A DNA stretch of 64,000 nucleotides from Pomphorhynchus laevis (lineage: Eukaryota; Acanthocephala; Palaeacanthocephala; Echinorhynchida; Pomphorhynchidae), in contig WNNJ02003692.1 of NCBI GenBank assembly GCA_012934845.2, positions 124,001 through 188,000 on the forward strand, in the 5' to 3' direction. Shown in pieces: positions 45,448 through 55,699 of this stretch; within the stretch, counting starts at the first letter, position 1; every line of letters starts with the position of its first letter. Made by a program: the position numbers and the translations under genes. Under the pieces are notes generated by a model. It was not told where the DNA came from, made no database searches, and saw only the letters and a list, made by a program, of their open reading frames with translations.

Positions 45448-46174
45448 TAATCGTTCACGGCGTATAAACATCGAGAAGCAACAAGAAAATGTTAATCACG
45501 AATTTTCAACTATTTCAATAGTCCTTTTCAAGTGATACAATTAATAACAAAGAAAAGAAAAACTAAAAACTAATGTATATATGCAATGAAAACGGAATAA
45601 ACACGCAGTGAATCTATCGGTTTTGCAATGTGCTTGTCGGGATAGCTAATTTCCAGTTATCTTTATTACCATCCATCGAGTTAGCACAGTTCTGGATGTG
45701 AATACTTACCGTGTTTGAATTGCCCAGCCAAATATTTTGGACAGACAAAGCAGGGTTTAAACACCAGAATAAAACAGCATAAATATAATTTTAAAAGGGG
45801 AGATAATTCTTCAGCATTGATGAATCATTGGTTGATCCATAATCATGAACCAGACTTTGCCGCAGCTAAGGTCTTAGAAAAGGAGGAAAACCTACCAAGA
45901 CGTCTGATAAAAGAAAGTATTCACATCCAGAACTGTGCTAACTCGATGGATGGTAATAAAGATAACTGGAAATTAGCTATCCCCACAAGCACATTGCAAA
46001 ACCGATAGATTCACTGTGTGTTTCTTCCGTTTTCATTGCATATATACATTAGTTTTTAGTTTTTCTTTTCTTTGTTACTAATTGTATCACTTGAAAAGGA
46101 CTATTGAAATAGTTGAAAATTCGTGATTAACATTTTCTTGTTGCTTCTCGATGTTTATACGCCGTGAACGATTA
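45448..46174 (+). mobile_element. Small Penelope-like element copy with 259-bp inverted arms
   Basis: Arms 45448-45706 and 45917-46174 are inverse complements with very few mismatches (ATCGTTCACGGCGTATAAAC at the left outer end, GTTTATACGCCGTGAACGAT at the right). The 210-bp centre and the right arm encode a GIY-YIG endonuclease C-terminus. In the right arm, ACTATTGAAATAGTTGAAAA gives a stem followed by GAAA, a hammerhead-type half core. The structure (3' end of the element plus an inverted second 3' end) is the known inverted-terminus form of PLE insertions. Confidence 0.7.
45715..46008 (+). pseudogene. Penelope-like GIY-YIG endonuclease, C-terminal fragment
   Basis: 97 codons open. The YFGQTKQGLNTRIKQHKYNF segment is the GIY-YIG strand-helix unit (the first GIY strand is cut off; YFGQT stands for YIGQT, and the Arg of the helix is kept). 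The following ALMNHWLIHNHEPDF and KVLEKEENLPRRLIKESIHI match the distal part of PLE endonucleases, including a Glu in the IKESIHI helix where the family has its metal-binding Glu. The upstream RT is absent in this copy, so it is a truncated end. Confidence 0.65.
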
Positions 46175-46779
46175 TATAAAATTATCTTTAAATATGATTT
46201 CACAATATGGTATTTTTGCTATGATTTAGATCAGATCGCCGAAATTTTTGACCATAATGACCAGTGAATTCATAATTTAAATGCTACAGACCATTGTTAC
46301 AATTTTTAATCGATAATTTTTTTAAATGATCTCGAAACACAAAAATGCAAAATGAAACTATTAATTGTTACCAATTTATGTAAACTTTAATAAATAAATA
46401 AAAAAATTGTAAAATCAATTAAAAAATGAATTAAATATATCAAACTTTTAGCATTACACATTACTAATGTGATTGATATTCCTGCTTACTTGAAATAAGA
46501 TAAAAAATACTTACATCAAATGTTCTTAATGTTATAGGCGAACTACATTTATTTCAAATTGGGATCGGTGCCGTGCTTTGATAACTCACAGATGATAAAA
46601 CCTTTTCACATAAACAAGTTGTGGATAATTGAATTCGAGTTTTTATCGAATTTTCACTGAAAAGCTGACCATAGATTGGTCTAGTTGTATTAAATAAATT
46701 GATGATTTTCAGCATTTTTTATTTAATTTTCAATATCTTCAGTCATATATTCCATTTTGCGTTTGATAATATTAACGAA
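46175..46779. other. AT-rich stretch without recognised features
   Basis: No gene or element recognised. Confidence 0.4.
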
Positions 46780-47560
46780 CATTTGATAATTGTATTATCA
46801 TTTGCCTGAAGACCAAAAAACTTTTCTCGGGACCTTTAGCGGTTTGTAGACCATCACTTTTGCGAGTGCTGATCTAGGCATAAAAGAGGTTGACCGACTA
46901 TACCAGTTTAGAGAATCCGATACAGCTCCATCAAACGCATCACACTTGATGACAAACGGAATACCATTATATGTGGCTACTAATCTTAATTTATTAAAGA
47001 CTACAATTTTTTCGAATTCAAAAGTAAATGACTTTATCTATACAATGGAATGGCTACAACCCAGAATGTTAGTATTCGTATTGCGATGAAGAGAAGCACG
47101 CCTTAAGGGCACTCAAATGAAGAAAGCAAATTTGAATTTTCAGTTTTTGCAATTAACGTAAGCGTTCCGGATTTACCCGTTTTCGTTGTTTCCAATATTG
47201 TACCATAAAATATTTATAGTTTGACTGATACAATCGATTTTAACTCATTCGACGTTAACATTCTTTTCTTGGCTTCTAACAACAAATTATGTTCATATTG
47301 GGATCAACTAACTATATCCAGCAATTGTAATATTGTCTAAATAAGGAAATGTATTTTGAAGATTTTCTTCTGACAGAAATGTGTCAATTGCATGCTGGAA
47401 TGCAGAAACCCCATTCGTAAAAACAATAAAATTCGGATGAATTCATAAATGCGACCAGACGCATCGAAAACGGTATAAAATCGTTAGTTTTTACAATTTT
47501 GAATGTTACGGTACTCATTCGCAAAATAAATGTAGAAATAAGTTCTAGGTAGCGGATAAT
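46780..47560 (-). mobile_element. Old LTR retrotransposon pol piece (Ty3-like)
   Basis: Fossil. On the minus strand, parts of a Ty3-type reverse transcriptase and the start of its RNase H region are recognisable (roughly 47560-47330 and 47000-46820). No LTRs, capsid or integrase are seen nearby. It is strongly decayed, with more than five breaks, and looks old. Whether it belongs to the same family as the 19.4-kb element cannot be judged because the preserved parts barely overlap. Confidence 0.55.
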
Positions 47561-48080
47561 CATTCAGATCAATAAAAAGATAAGTTGTACGAGAATAATA
47601 TACACAAAGAGGTTTGGATTTCATGTTTAGATTTTATGTTTGGATTTCGTGACTAAATGTGCTCTTCACGTTTATTTGATGGGTTCTATTATGTCATGTT
47701 CTAACAATTTTCTAATCTCCTGATTTATAAACCCACAATAAATCTCGTAAATTTCCTTAATTTAATAGCGATTGGTTAATATTTTCGCCAATATGAGAAA
47801 TATATTTGGCTCAATAAGGTATGATGCTATCTTTCTACAAGTTCTAGCTTTATCAATATTCAAGGGATTCTTTTATCCATCGAATTTGATAATTACAATA
47901 GAATATATTTGCTGGAATTCAATTCAGAGTATTGCATAAGATAAACGCTTGTTATTTTGTAATATTATCAATACGAGTTTTATGTTCGGCCATAAATACG
48001 GAAATATACCTTCTACAATATTGATATGTTTAGATCAATATTTGTTTCTAAAATGTTTCCAAACATTTTCCACACGTTTT

Positions 48081-48408
48081 TTTGCTAAATATCAATCACG
48101 TAAAATTTACTTAGAAATAAACTCAATTTTTATAGTGTCTGAACAAAAGTAATTACTCAAAAGTCATTCCAATTACTATAAAGTATCATCTGCTCGGTTT
48201 AAATACCTTGTATTTTAACATTGTATTTTAATCATTGATTTAACTTTGCTAAATATCAATCACGTAAAATTTACTTAGAAATAAACTCAATTTTTATAGT
48301 GTCTGAGCAAAAGTAATTACTCAAAAGTCATTCCAATTACTATAAAGTATCATATGCTCGGTTTAAATACCTTGTATTTTAAAATTGTATTTTAATCATT
48401 GATTTCTA
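48081..48408 (+). repeat. 164-bp tandem duplication
   Basis: Units starting GCTAAATATCAATCACGTAA at about 48084 and 48248 are nearly identical (a few substitutions such as CATCTGCTCGG against CATATGCTCGG). A recent local duplication, with no coding content. Confidence 0.9.
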
Positions 48409-48670
48409 AATTTGTCAAGCGATTTCAAAAATTCTTCATGACTTCATTAATAAAATATATTCAAAGTTATATTGAAAATTAAGACAATTAAAAAATAGAA
48501 ATTTATGTAAACTTACAATATAATGTTTCTAACGCTCGTCGGAATTTGGAGAGTATTTATGCTCGTATCTTTTAAAACTCTAAATGATATTGCAATTATA
48601 ATTTCACATATCAAACAGCAGTTATACATTTGATATAAGCTTCTGAATTTCCTTAGATCCAAGTCAATCA

Positions 48671-48769
48671 AGTTTGGAAATCCAGTTAAATATCTTAACA
48701 CATAAACATTGTATTTGGGAAGTTTGGAAATCCAGTTAAATATCTTAACACATAAACATTGTATTTGTT
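48671..48769 (+). repeat. 50-bp tandem duplication
   Basis: AGTTTGGAAATCCAGTTAAA through TTGTATTTG is repeated exactly with a 50-bp period. Confidence 0.9.
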
Positions 48770-50053
48770 CTCCAGCGCTTAATACAGACGGGTGAATACT
48801 TGCAGTCGCAAATCCCAGTCTTTGCAAGGGAACAAGGAACTCTCGTTGTTTCAAATCACCATATAGCCTTTCTCCCTACTTCAATCCAGTTGTGGGGAGT
48901 ACAGGCTACTGATGCGAATCAGCTAGTTCGAAATGGTGACTTTGTCATTTGCGACAATTTCATTGTGGAATTTCTTTCGTGGTGCTGACACCCTGATATT
49001 GTATTTGGGGTATTGCAAATGCACTTACCAACATTTAAAACGGATAAACATTTCAAAATATTGGTAATTTGAGCTAATAAATAATGAAATTCCAATGTTT
49101 TGATTTTCTAGCAATGAACAACAACCGAATATTTAATAACTTACAAAGTATTTGATATCAATAATTGACATTAGTTAATGAAATTCCAGCATTAAAAATT
49201 TTATACGAATTGAATTAGAATTTCATAAAACAGTCAATCATAAATTTTACGGAGTAAATAATTAAGGCAAGCATTAAAAAATAATATTATTTTAACAGAT
49301 GGAAATGCGTGATAACCATCTAATTAGGCTCACTAAACAGAATTATAGAGTTGTTAGACTTTAAGGATTTAAAATGCTTGTCGATATGATAAAGAAAAAA
49401 GATATAAAAATACATGATAAAGAAAAAAATTAATTTTAATTAATTTTAAGTTTACAATTTAAAGTTGTGTGAGTATTAATATTAATGTATAATATTAATA
49501 GATTAATATTATAAAACATTCGTAAATGAAAAAATATTACAAAGTTCTATGAATTTATACAAATTATATTAAAGACAAAACTTTTAATTTGATATAAAAC
49601 AAATTAAAACTAAAATTAAAACTTTTAATTTGAGTTTTAATACGGTTTCAGCGTGTTAAGATAATAATGCCAAAATATTGGTTAGTTAGTCATTAAACTA
49701 ACAAAGAGTGTCTATATTGCTTTACATATTCATTTTTTGAAGATAACAAGTAAAATCGTATATTCAGAATACTAGAATATATTAGATAATTAAGTTATAA
49801 GATCATAACTAATAGCATATTAGACAAGTAAGTTAATAGTTATATTTAGCATACCCTATAGAATTTGGTTCCAATTATGACTTCGCTTTAAATAATTAGG
49901 TCGCTGATATTGCAAATAATATAAACTTAGAATTAAAACATTATAAACTTATATTTTATAATAACATGAATTTAAAGAGAGTGAGACCATTCCGCGTGAA
50001 TTTCTTGTAAAACATGTAAGCTAATTTTCATGTAAACACATTGATTCATTCAT
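48770..50053. other. No recognised gene
   Basis: A slightly GC-richer patch at 48770-49000 has short open frames on both strands but no recognisable motif. The rest is AT-rich. Confidence 0.45.
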
Positions 50054-50140
50054 TGATTGCCGTCTGCCAGTCCTCCTCTGCATCCAGTAGTGGGAGGGAT
50101 CTGGCACTGATGAGTCATTGTGATGACGAAACGGCATTCA
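50054..50140 (+). ncRNA. Hammerhead self-cleaving ribozyme, complete core (type III topology)
   Basis: Self-cleaving RNA. All invariant parts are present on the plus strand. The cleavage triplet GUC is at 50062-50064, with predicted scission after 50064. Helix I: TGCCAG (50065-50070) with CTGGCA (50101-50106), extended by CCTCC (50072-50076) with GGAGG (50093-50097). CTGATGA is at 50107-50113. Helix II: GTCAT (50114-50118) with ATGAC (50123-50127), loop TGTG. GAAA is at 50128-50131. Helix III: TGCCGT (50058-50063) with ACGGCA (50131-50136), extended past one T-T mismatch by TGA/TCA (50054-50056 with 50138-50140). Open ends are in helix III, so the topology is type III. No PLE or LINE coding sequence adjoins it. 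It may mark a retrozyme-like or other ribozyme-bearing repeat. Cleavage is predicted, not shown. Confidence 0.9.
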
Positions 50141-50404
50141 TCATTCTTTCGCGTATGGCTTACAAATCATCTGGCTTGATATTATCACTTAATATTAGAA
50201 ATTTATACTCAGTATAGTATCCTTTATTCGATAAAGAATTTCTGTGTAAATTACATTATTGGCAGATAAGATTAAATCACTTTTAATCAAACCTTTCTAA
50301 TCTCGAAGTTTTACTGACTTCGAAACTGATTTTCCTCTTATATAAAGGGTAAGTCTAAGTGTAATTTACATTTTAATATTTTTATTATGAAAACAATATT
50401 TATT
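50141..50404. other. Flank of the ribozyme, unassigned
   Basis: AT-rich, with no second ribozyme copy and no recognisable element end within about 400 bp on either side. Confidence 0.4.
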
Positions 50405-50530
50405 TTAGCACATTAGCCCCAAATGGCTATTTTAATTGTTCATAGAAAAAATCCGTCCGTCAACTGTCGTGTAAGCGACACGAGCTTGTAGCGCATTTGC
50501 TGCTGTTTGTTTTAATAATCGTACATATTT
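50405..50530 (+). mobile_element. Possible LINE 3' tail
   Basis: CGTGTAAGCGACACGAGCTT, then GTAGCGCATTTGC resembles the L2-like tail (TTGTAAGCG...CGCATTTGCC) with a hairpin of GCG-ACA against TGT-A-CGC type (one bulge). No coding part is seen upstream. Weak. Confidence 0.35.
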
Positions 50531-51419
50531 CACTTTATTCTTTTCAATCATACAAATATCGTCTTTATTGTATTACAGTTTTCTCCTCTAACATCCAGTT
50601 AATAATTTCTAATATTGCGTTAACAGCGTCTGTCCTTTTTCCTTTTATCGTTTAAACAATATTTATTTTAACAATAAAATAAATAATAATCGTCTGGCTT
50701 AAATTAATAAGATATCGTTATGTTGACTACCAACATGGATTTATCTAATTTAGGATAAAAGTTTTGAGAAATTATATCATTTTTCTAAAATATATTACAA
50801 AGTAAAAATTCTGAGGATGCTAACAGAGGTTAGCGAAATATCAATAAAAAATTCTTTTTGATCTAGCTCCAGTAATTCTTTAGAATAATTGCCTATTTCT
50901 TTAACGTTTTATTTTTTGTTAAAATTAACGGCTCTGTATTCAGTGATGATTTCTTATTTGTTATATAATACGTAAAGAAATATATATATATCGATATTAT
51001 AATATCGTTATATATCGATATTGTTACGAGGTAACGTTGTTAAGAAATTATTTTAAACTCACATATATATAACCGAATTGCTCTCCGATATAGCGTTTAT
51101 TTTTCTTTTAAAATTTTTATCGACAGTCATGTATCTTAAATTGATGCCATAAATTGTAGTGTGTAACAATTTTTAATAATTACATGTGAATATCCGGAAC
51201 ACTGTCATTTCTCAATTTGATGCTTTTCCAATTAGATGTACTCAAATATCTGGAATTGAAAAAAATATAAAATTCTAGAAGTCTTATCTTACATATGCTG
51301 TGTGTTATTGAATTCGGATAAATCTATATTTCCAAGTGCACAATTTACGAATTCCCTAAATAAATATGAGCATAAAGAATTTTGATAAACTTTCGTTTAA
51401 TAAATTAAAAATAAGGAAT
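50531..51419. other. AT-rich stretch without recognised features
   Basis: A TATATCGATATTATAATATC near-palindrome lies at about 50985-51020. Nothing else is seen. Confidence 0.45.
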
Positions 51420-51515
51420 GTTTATCCATTTTTAAATTTATAATTTTAAAATAGAACCGACAAAACATAAATTTATTTTTATCTTTCGCTAGTTGTTGCT
51501 AGTATCATCAAAACA
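51420..51515 (-). mobile_element. Penelope-like element end relic
   Basis: On the minus strand TTGATGA (51511-51505) is followed by TACTAGCAACAACTAGC, which can pair CTAG with CTAG, and then GAAA (51487-51484) and GATAAAAATAAATTTATG. This is a hammerhead-type core with the first C changed to T, sharing its tail with the relic at 41.5 kb. The element is inferred to be a PLE terminal repeat; no coding part remains. Confidence 0.4.
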
Positions 51516-51629
51516 TATTGTATAATTAGATCAGATCTAATTAAACAATCTTAACATTTTTATAATTTATATCTTTTATAACTTAAAATGCTTTATAATT
51601 CAAATTTTATGAGTTATATATTCAATGTT

Positions 51630-51790
51630 AATATGCGATGTATCAGAACTAAGAATAGAGGTCATCTGGAAGAATTGCTATACTTTCAGGTTAAGGACCT
51701 TATATTCGACTCGACCTAGCAGTCTGCTCAAATCCATAAAAATGATGAATTTCTTATGATGAAATTTCATTATCTAGCGTAATCAAGTGT
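51630..51790 (+). repeat. AT-rich dispersed repeat, isolated copy
   Basis: GATGTATCAGAACTAAGAAT, AGAGGTCATCTGGAAGAATT, CTATACTTTCAGG, GACTCGACCTAGCAG and ATGATGAATTTCTTATGATG match the core in order at lower identity than the left-side copies. It shows the family is genome-dispersed rather than a local array. Confidence 0.6.
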
Positions 51791-52499
51791 ACACAGATTT
51801 TTAAGACAGAGTTTATTTGCAATCCCCAAAAAAAGTATTCGAAGTAAGAGGTTAAATTTATTAACAAAATAATTATTACTTAATCAGTAATAAAATGATT
51901 ATATAATTAAGTCATAAAAAATATTTTAATGAATTATTTTGTATAAGCATAAAATAAACTTATGTGAAAATAATATTGTCTAAAAATAATATATTTAGTA
52001 ATATACATATTTATATTTTAAATTATAATTGATGGGTCGTGTAATTCACAGAAAAAATGAATTTCTTTAATATCTCGTTATTTAACTGTGAATATTATCA
52101 ATTAGTATTATAGCAATAAATATTTTATAGTATTAAATGCATTATCTAATATTATTTATCACATAATTAAATATAAAATCTCTTAAATCTTTTTATGCGA
52201 ATTAAAGACACGTTTACCTCATAATTAAATATTTTTCATGTCAAAAATATATTAAAGTATATTATATAATAATATATATTATATATTATATATAATACAT
52301 AAGAAAAGTATAATTACAATTATATTGCAATTCTTTGATATGTGTTAATTAGTTTTTACATAATAGACAAGTAATAATATTAAAAATTATTATTAATTAT
52401 TATTAATTTTTTAAAGAGAGAAGCAAATTATTAAACATACAAAAACAATAGGGTTACCCGCAAATGTGTCCCATATAGTTAGTCTAGCTTGAGTGTTCA
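51791..52499. other. AT-rich stretch without recognised features
   Basis: It includes a TATATAATAATATATA run near 52260. No gene seen. Confidence 0.45.
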
Positions 52500-52775
52500 G
52501 GCATCGGGCGGAGGAAAGCAAATTGCGCACCTCGTATGCACCTGGAAGCCATCCTGCACAGCACTACGCTTGTCAGCTGCCTTAATTTTTTGATTTCTTC
52601 CGCGTATGTCTTTTTCCGCTTCGCAGCCAGCAGCAATGCGATTCGCTACAGTGCTGTGGAAGCTTCATTCCCTACACCTCCGAAATGGGAGAGAATAAAT
52701 GAAATGATTGAAGTCATCTCTATGGTCGTAACTTGTTCAAGATATTTGGTCTTCTTTCTGTTTTAATGATGCCCA
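52500..52775 (-). mobile_element. LINE-type reverse transcriptase C-terminal fragment
   Basis: On the minus strand one frame reads ISFILSHFGGVGNEASTAL, then RIALLLAAKRKKTYAEEI, then LRQLTSVVLCRMASRCIRGA, with one stop in the middle. This is the region of the 'PLVFS-x-GG...KR...CIRG' type that ends many invertebrate retroelement polyproteins. It is homologous in layout to the fragment at 57.25 kb on the plus strand (IFSSSGGVGPRALKLLK...SLCLR), which is a different, more distant copy. The clade is not assigned. Confidence 0.5.
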
Positions 52776-52876
52776 AAATAGTCGACGGGTGCCTTTGACT
52801 GGTTCCTAGGTGAAAATGCGCTGAAGACGCATACATCAAAGAAGGTTTTCACCTTTCGATCGCCAAAGAGGCTTCG

Positions 52877-52955
52877 CGACGTCTACGCCAGTAGACGTGG
52901 CGACGTCTACTGGCGTAGTATTTGTAGCGACGTCTACGCCAGTAGACGTCGCTAC
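52877..52955. repeat. Nested hairpins built from one 20-bp motif
   Basis: CGACGTCTACGCCAGTAGAC, its inverse complement-like CGACGTCTACTGGCGTAGTA, and again CGACGTCTACGCCAGTAGAC occur within 79 bp. GACGTCTAC and GTAGACGTC alternate, so several competing stems can form. It lies beside the RT fragment at 52.5 kb. Confidence 0.85.
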
Positions 52956-53456
52956 TAATTATATTATCATAGTAATATTATATTGTTATAAATAATATTA
53001 AAAAAATATTATATAATTTTATTACTATGAGTTAATATTGAATTAAATTACTTTAAATTCAAAAACTATTATATAAATAATATCAATAGAATTAAATATC
53101 CGCTTATCTCTCAGCTTCATATTGTTAAAATGCAAAAGTTAATAAGGTCAAAAGCTGAGTTAGTTATTATATATATTGCCAAAGCTTCCGCCGCATTACA
53201 GCTTCGTCAGTGGCTCATCTGAAAACATGGAACACAAACATCATTACAAAAACATTAACAATCAATTAATAAATAATTAAAAAAAATAATATTTATCATT
53301 GCATCGAATCAAGCAAGCCCACCGCCTCGTATTTATTGTTGAGGCGCTTGTCGCTATCTGCACCCGATATTAAGATTGCCTCCATTAGTTTTCGCGAGAC
53401 AACGTTATCTGCTCGGTAGAGTACTTTTGCGATGCACTTTAGTTGCTCATTTGCAG

Positions 53457-55067
53457 AAAAAGCAACCAAAGAAACGTGCATTTGATAAGAAAATTACAAT
53501 ACGATGTGTACAGAGATTTCCTGTCATACCGTTACTATACAATATGATGAAAACACATAAATTACCAAATTCGCCTGTGACTAATGAGATTAACGCCTCG
53601 CTCTTAAAATGCAGATCGATCATCTCTGCTATAGATGGTTCAGCATACAAGATTTCGAAAGTTATCACAAGGCTATGTACCCCAGTTTTAAAACATGTGC
53701 GCAGCCATATTTCAAGCACAACTGATCTGCTACAGAAGTTAAATTCGACAGTTGTTCTCGCTCTACAATATGCCACGACGATTGACTTTACCTCACTGTA
53801 TACAAATGTAGATAATGAGTCAGTAGTTTATTCTTTAGAATCAATTCTACAGAATGTCGATCCACAACAGTTTGGACTTAGCCTCCGTATCGACGATATC
53901 ACGCACTTCGTAAGGGCAATCCTCTGGTGTGACATTTTTAAGTGCGATAATCAATTCAATCAACAAATAAAGGGACTCTCAATGGGTAATTGTCTCGCCC
54001 CAATCCTGGCGATCGTGTATTTGGATAGACTTGATAATGAATTCCTCGCACAAAATGTCACACATTACTTTCGCTACATTGACGACGTGCTCATCGTACA
54101 TGAGGCGAGTCTATGCCGCCAAACCTTAATAGATACTTTCAACACAATGGATAGCAACCGTCGTTTGACCGCCGAATTAACTACTACCGGTGCTGATAGA
54201 CACGTGCCATTCTTAAATGTCTAGTTTGGACCGAAAAAGGTAAAGGAATACGAGTAGTATCAGAAGGCCACAAAGCTTAATCTTACGCTACATAAACGAT
54301 CAGCCTACCCCTACAGTGTGAAGAGGGCTATCTACATTAACATGCTGCAAACAGCGCGCATGTGCACTAACAGTAATGAAGAGGCAGAAGATAAGTGCAG
54401 GAATATCGACGTGATGTTTAAGGAAATAGGCTACACGGACAGTGATCTTATAAATATGAAAAATAAAAGCCCTAACAGAACACAGCTAGCATTGCGAGGC
54501 TAAGCTATCCTTAAGATCCCTTTTATAAACGACGCTTTTACAAGCAAGGTGAATCGGTTAGCGAGACGACGCAATCTTGATGTCCGCATAGTTTATGGGA
54601 ATTCTAGAAACTTAAGAAAGAGAATAATTCGCAGTCGCTTTTATGAGGAGCCACCACCGTGCACGAGTGCCTGTCCGATCTTTGACCAGAAAAGCAGACA
54701 GCATAATGCTTCATTGTGCTCCCAACGTAATGTAGTTTATGAAATGTTTTGTGATAAGTACGCTGCTGTAGGTAAGAAGGTTAGCTACATAGGAGAAACA
54801 CAATCTCCGGTTTCTAAACGGCTCATGGAACATTTAAGAGCAGCACGAAACCCTTCAGCGCCTTCTTACGCCAGCAATACATGGGCCGCGCATTATTTAC
54901 AACAGCATGCAAATGAGCAACTAAAGTGCAGCGCAAAAGTACTCTACCGAGCAGATAACGTTGGGTCGCGAAAACTAATTGAAGTAATCTTAATATCGGG
55001 TGCAGATAGCGACAAGAGCCTCAACAATAAAGATGAGGCGGTGGGCTTGCTTGATTCGATGCAATGA
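53457..55067 (+). pseudogene. Penelope-like RT plus GIY-YIG endonuclease, N-terminally truncated and interrupted
   Basis: The PLE protein reverse-transcribes element RNA and nicks DNA with its GIY-YIG domain. RT motifs in order: IPLLYNMMKTHKLPNSPVTN, RSIISAIDGSAYKISKVITR, TIDFTSLYTNVDNESVV (first catalytic Asp in FTSLYTN), QIKGLSMGNCLAPILA (SMG-x2-xAP) and HYFRYIDDVLIVHE (YIDD catalytic pair). After the linker come CTSACPIFDQK (Cys pair), CSQRNVVYEMFCDKY and VSYIGETQSPVSKRLMEH (YIG plus the Arg of the helix), then KLIEVILISG with the metal-binding Glu. Start and N-terminus are lost. The catalytic residues of both domains remain. Confidence 0.8.
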
Positions 55068-55147
55068 TAAATATTATTATTTTTTAATTATTTATTAATT
55101 GATTGTTAATGTTTTTGTAATGATGTTTGTGTTCCATGTTTTCAGAT

Positions 55148-55190
55148 GAGCCACTGACGAAGCTGTAATGCGGCGGAAGCTTTGGCAATA
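55148..55190 (+). ncRNA. Degenerate hammerhead-type motif in the PLE terminal repeat
   Basis: GCCA-CTGACGA-A-GCTG-TAATG-CGGC-GGAAGCTT-TGGC. CTGACGA fits CUGANGA, GCTG/CGGC forms a short helix II (with one G-T pair), and GCCA/TGGC can close helix I. The expected GAAA is GGAAG here. PLE terminal repeats are known to carry minimal type-I hammerheads with a tiny helix III, and this looks like a decayed one. The same sequence is in the left arm in inverse orientation (about 53174-53216). It is probably inactive. Confidence 0.45.
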
Positions 55191-55237
55191 TATATAATAA
55201 CTAACTCAGCTTTTGACCTTATTAACTTTTGCATTTT

Positions 55238-55690
55238 ATAAATAATATCATTAAATAAAATAGTCGCAACAAAAAGTTGCTTAATAGCACCTTTAAATTA
55301 ACATCGTAAAGAGTTAATCTATTTAATAATTTTTTAAATCGTTGATTTAATAAAAAATTGTAAAACTGTCGAAATTTTATTAAAATGTTACCTAGCAAAT
55401 TATAAAGCAACTATAATTAAAAAGTAAGTCATACAGTAAATAATTAAAAAGTAAGTCATACAGTAAATAACTATAAAGTAGATTATTAAATTCCACAAAT
55501 ATTGAAATGTATAGTTCTACTTTTGCTTGTAGTAGAACTCAAGATAGTTCAGATCATTATAGTTAGTTTAAATAAGAATAGGTGCAGCGCATGATATCAA
55601 ACATGAATTACTTATAATTTTAAAGAAATTTACAGTTTATAAATAATATTTTACTTTGTCTTCAGATGCTTTGAATTAAAAAGCTCAGAA
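55238..55690. other. AT-rich spacer
   Basis: It includes a short exact duplication (AATTAAAAAGTAAGTCATAC) near 55417-55460. No gene seen. Confidence 0.45.
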
Positions 55691-55699
55691 TTAATTTTT

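Larger units (their letters stand above)
53127..55237 (+). mobile_element. Penelope-like element with 330-bp inverted arms
   Basis: Left arm 53127-53457 is the inverse complement of right arm 54908-55237, at about 95% or better. The arms contain the last part of the GIY-YIG ORF plus the 3' terminal repeat. The 1.45-kb centre holds the RT and the linker to the endonuclease. The element is truncated at its RT N-terminus, where the inverted second 3' end has been joined. Inverted partial copies of this kind are a known feature of PLE insertions. It is broken by about three to five breaks. No target-site duplication is obvious. Confidence 0.85.
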
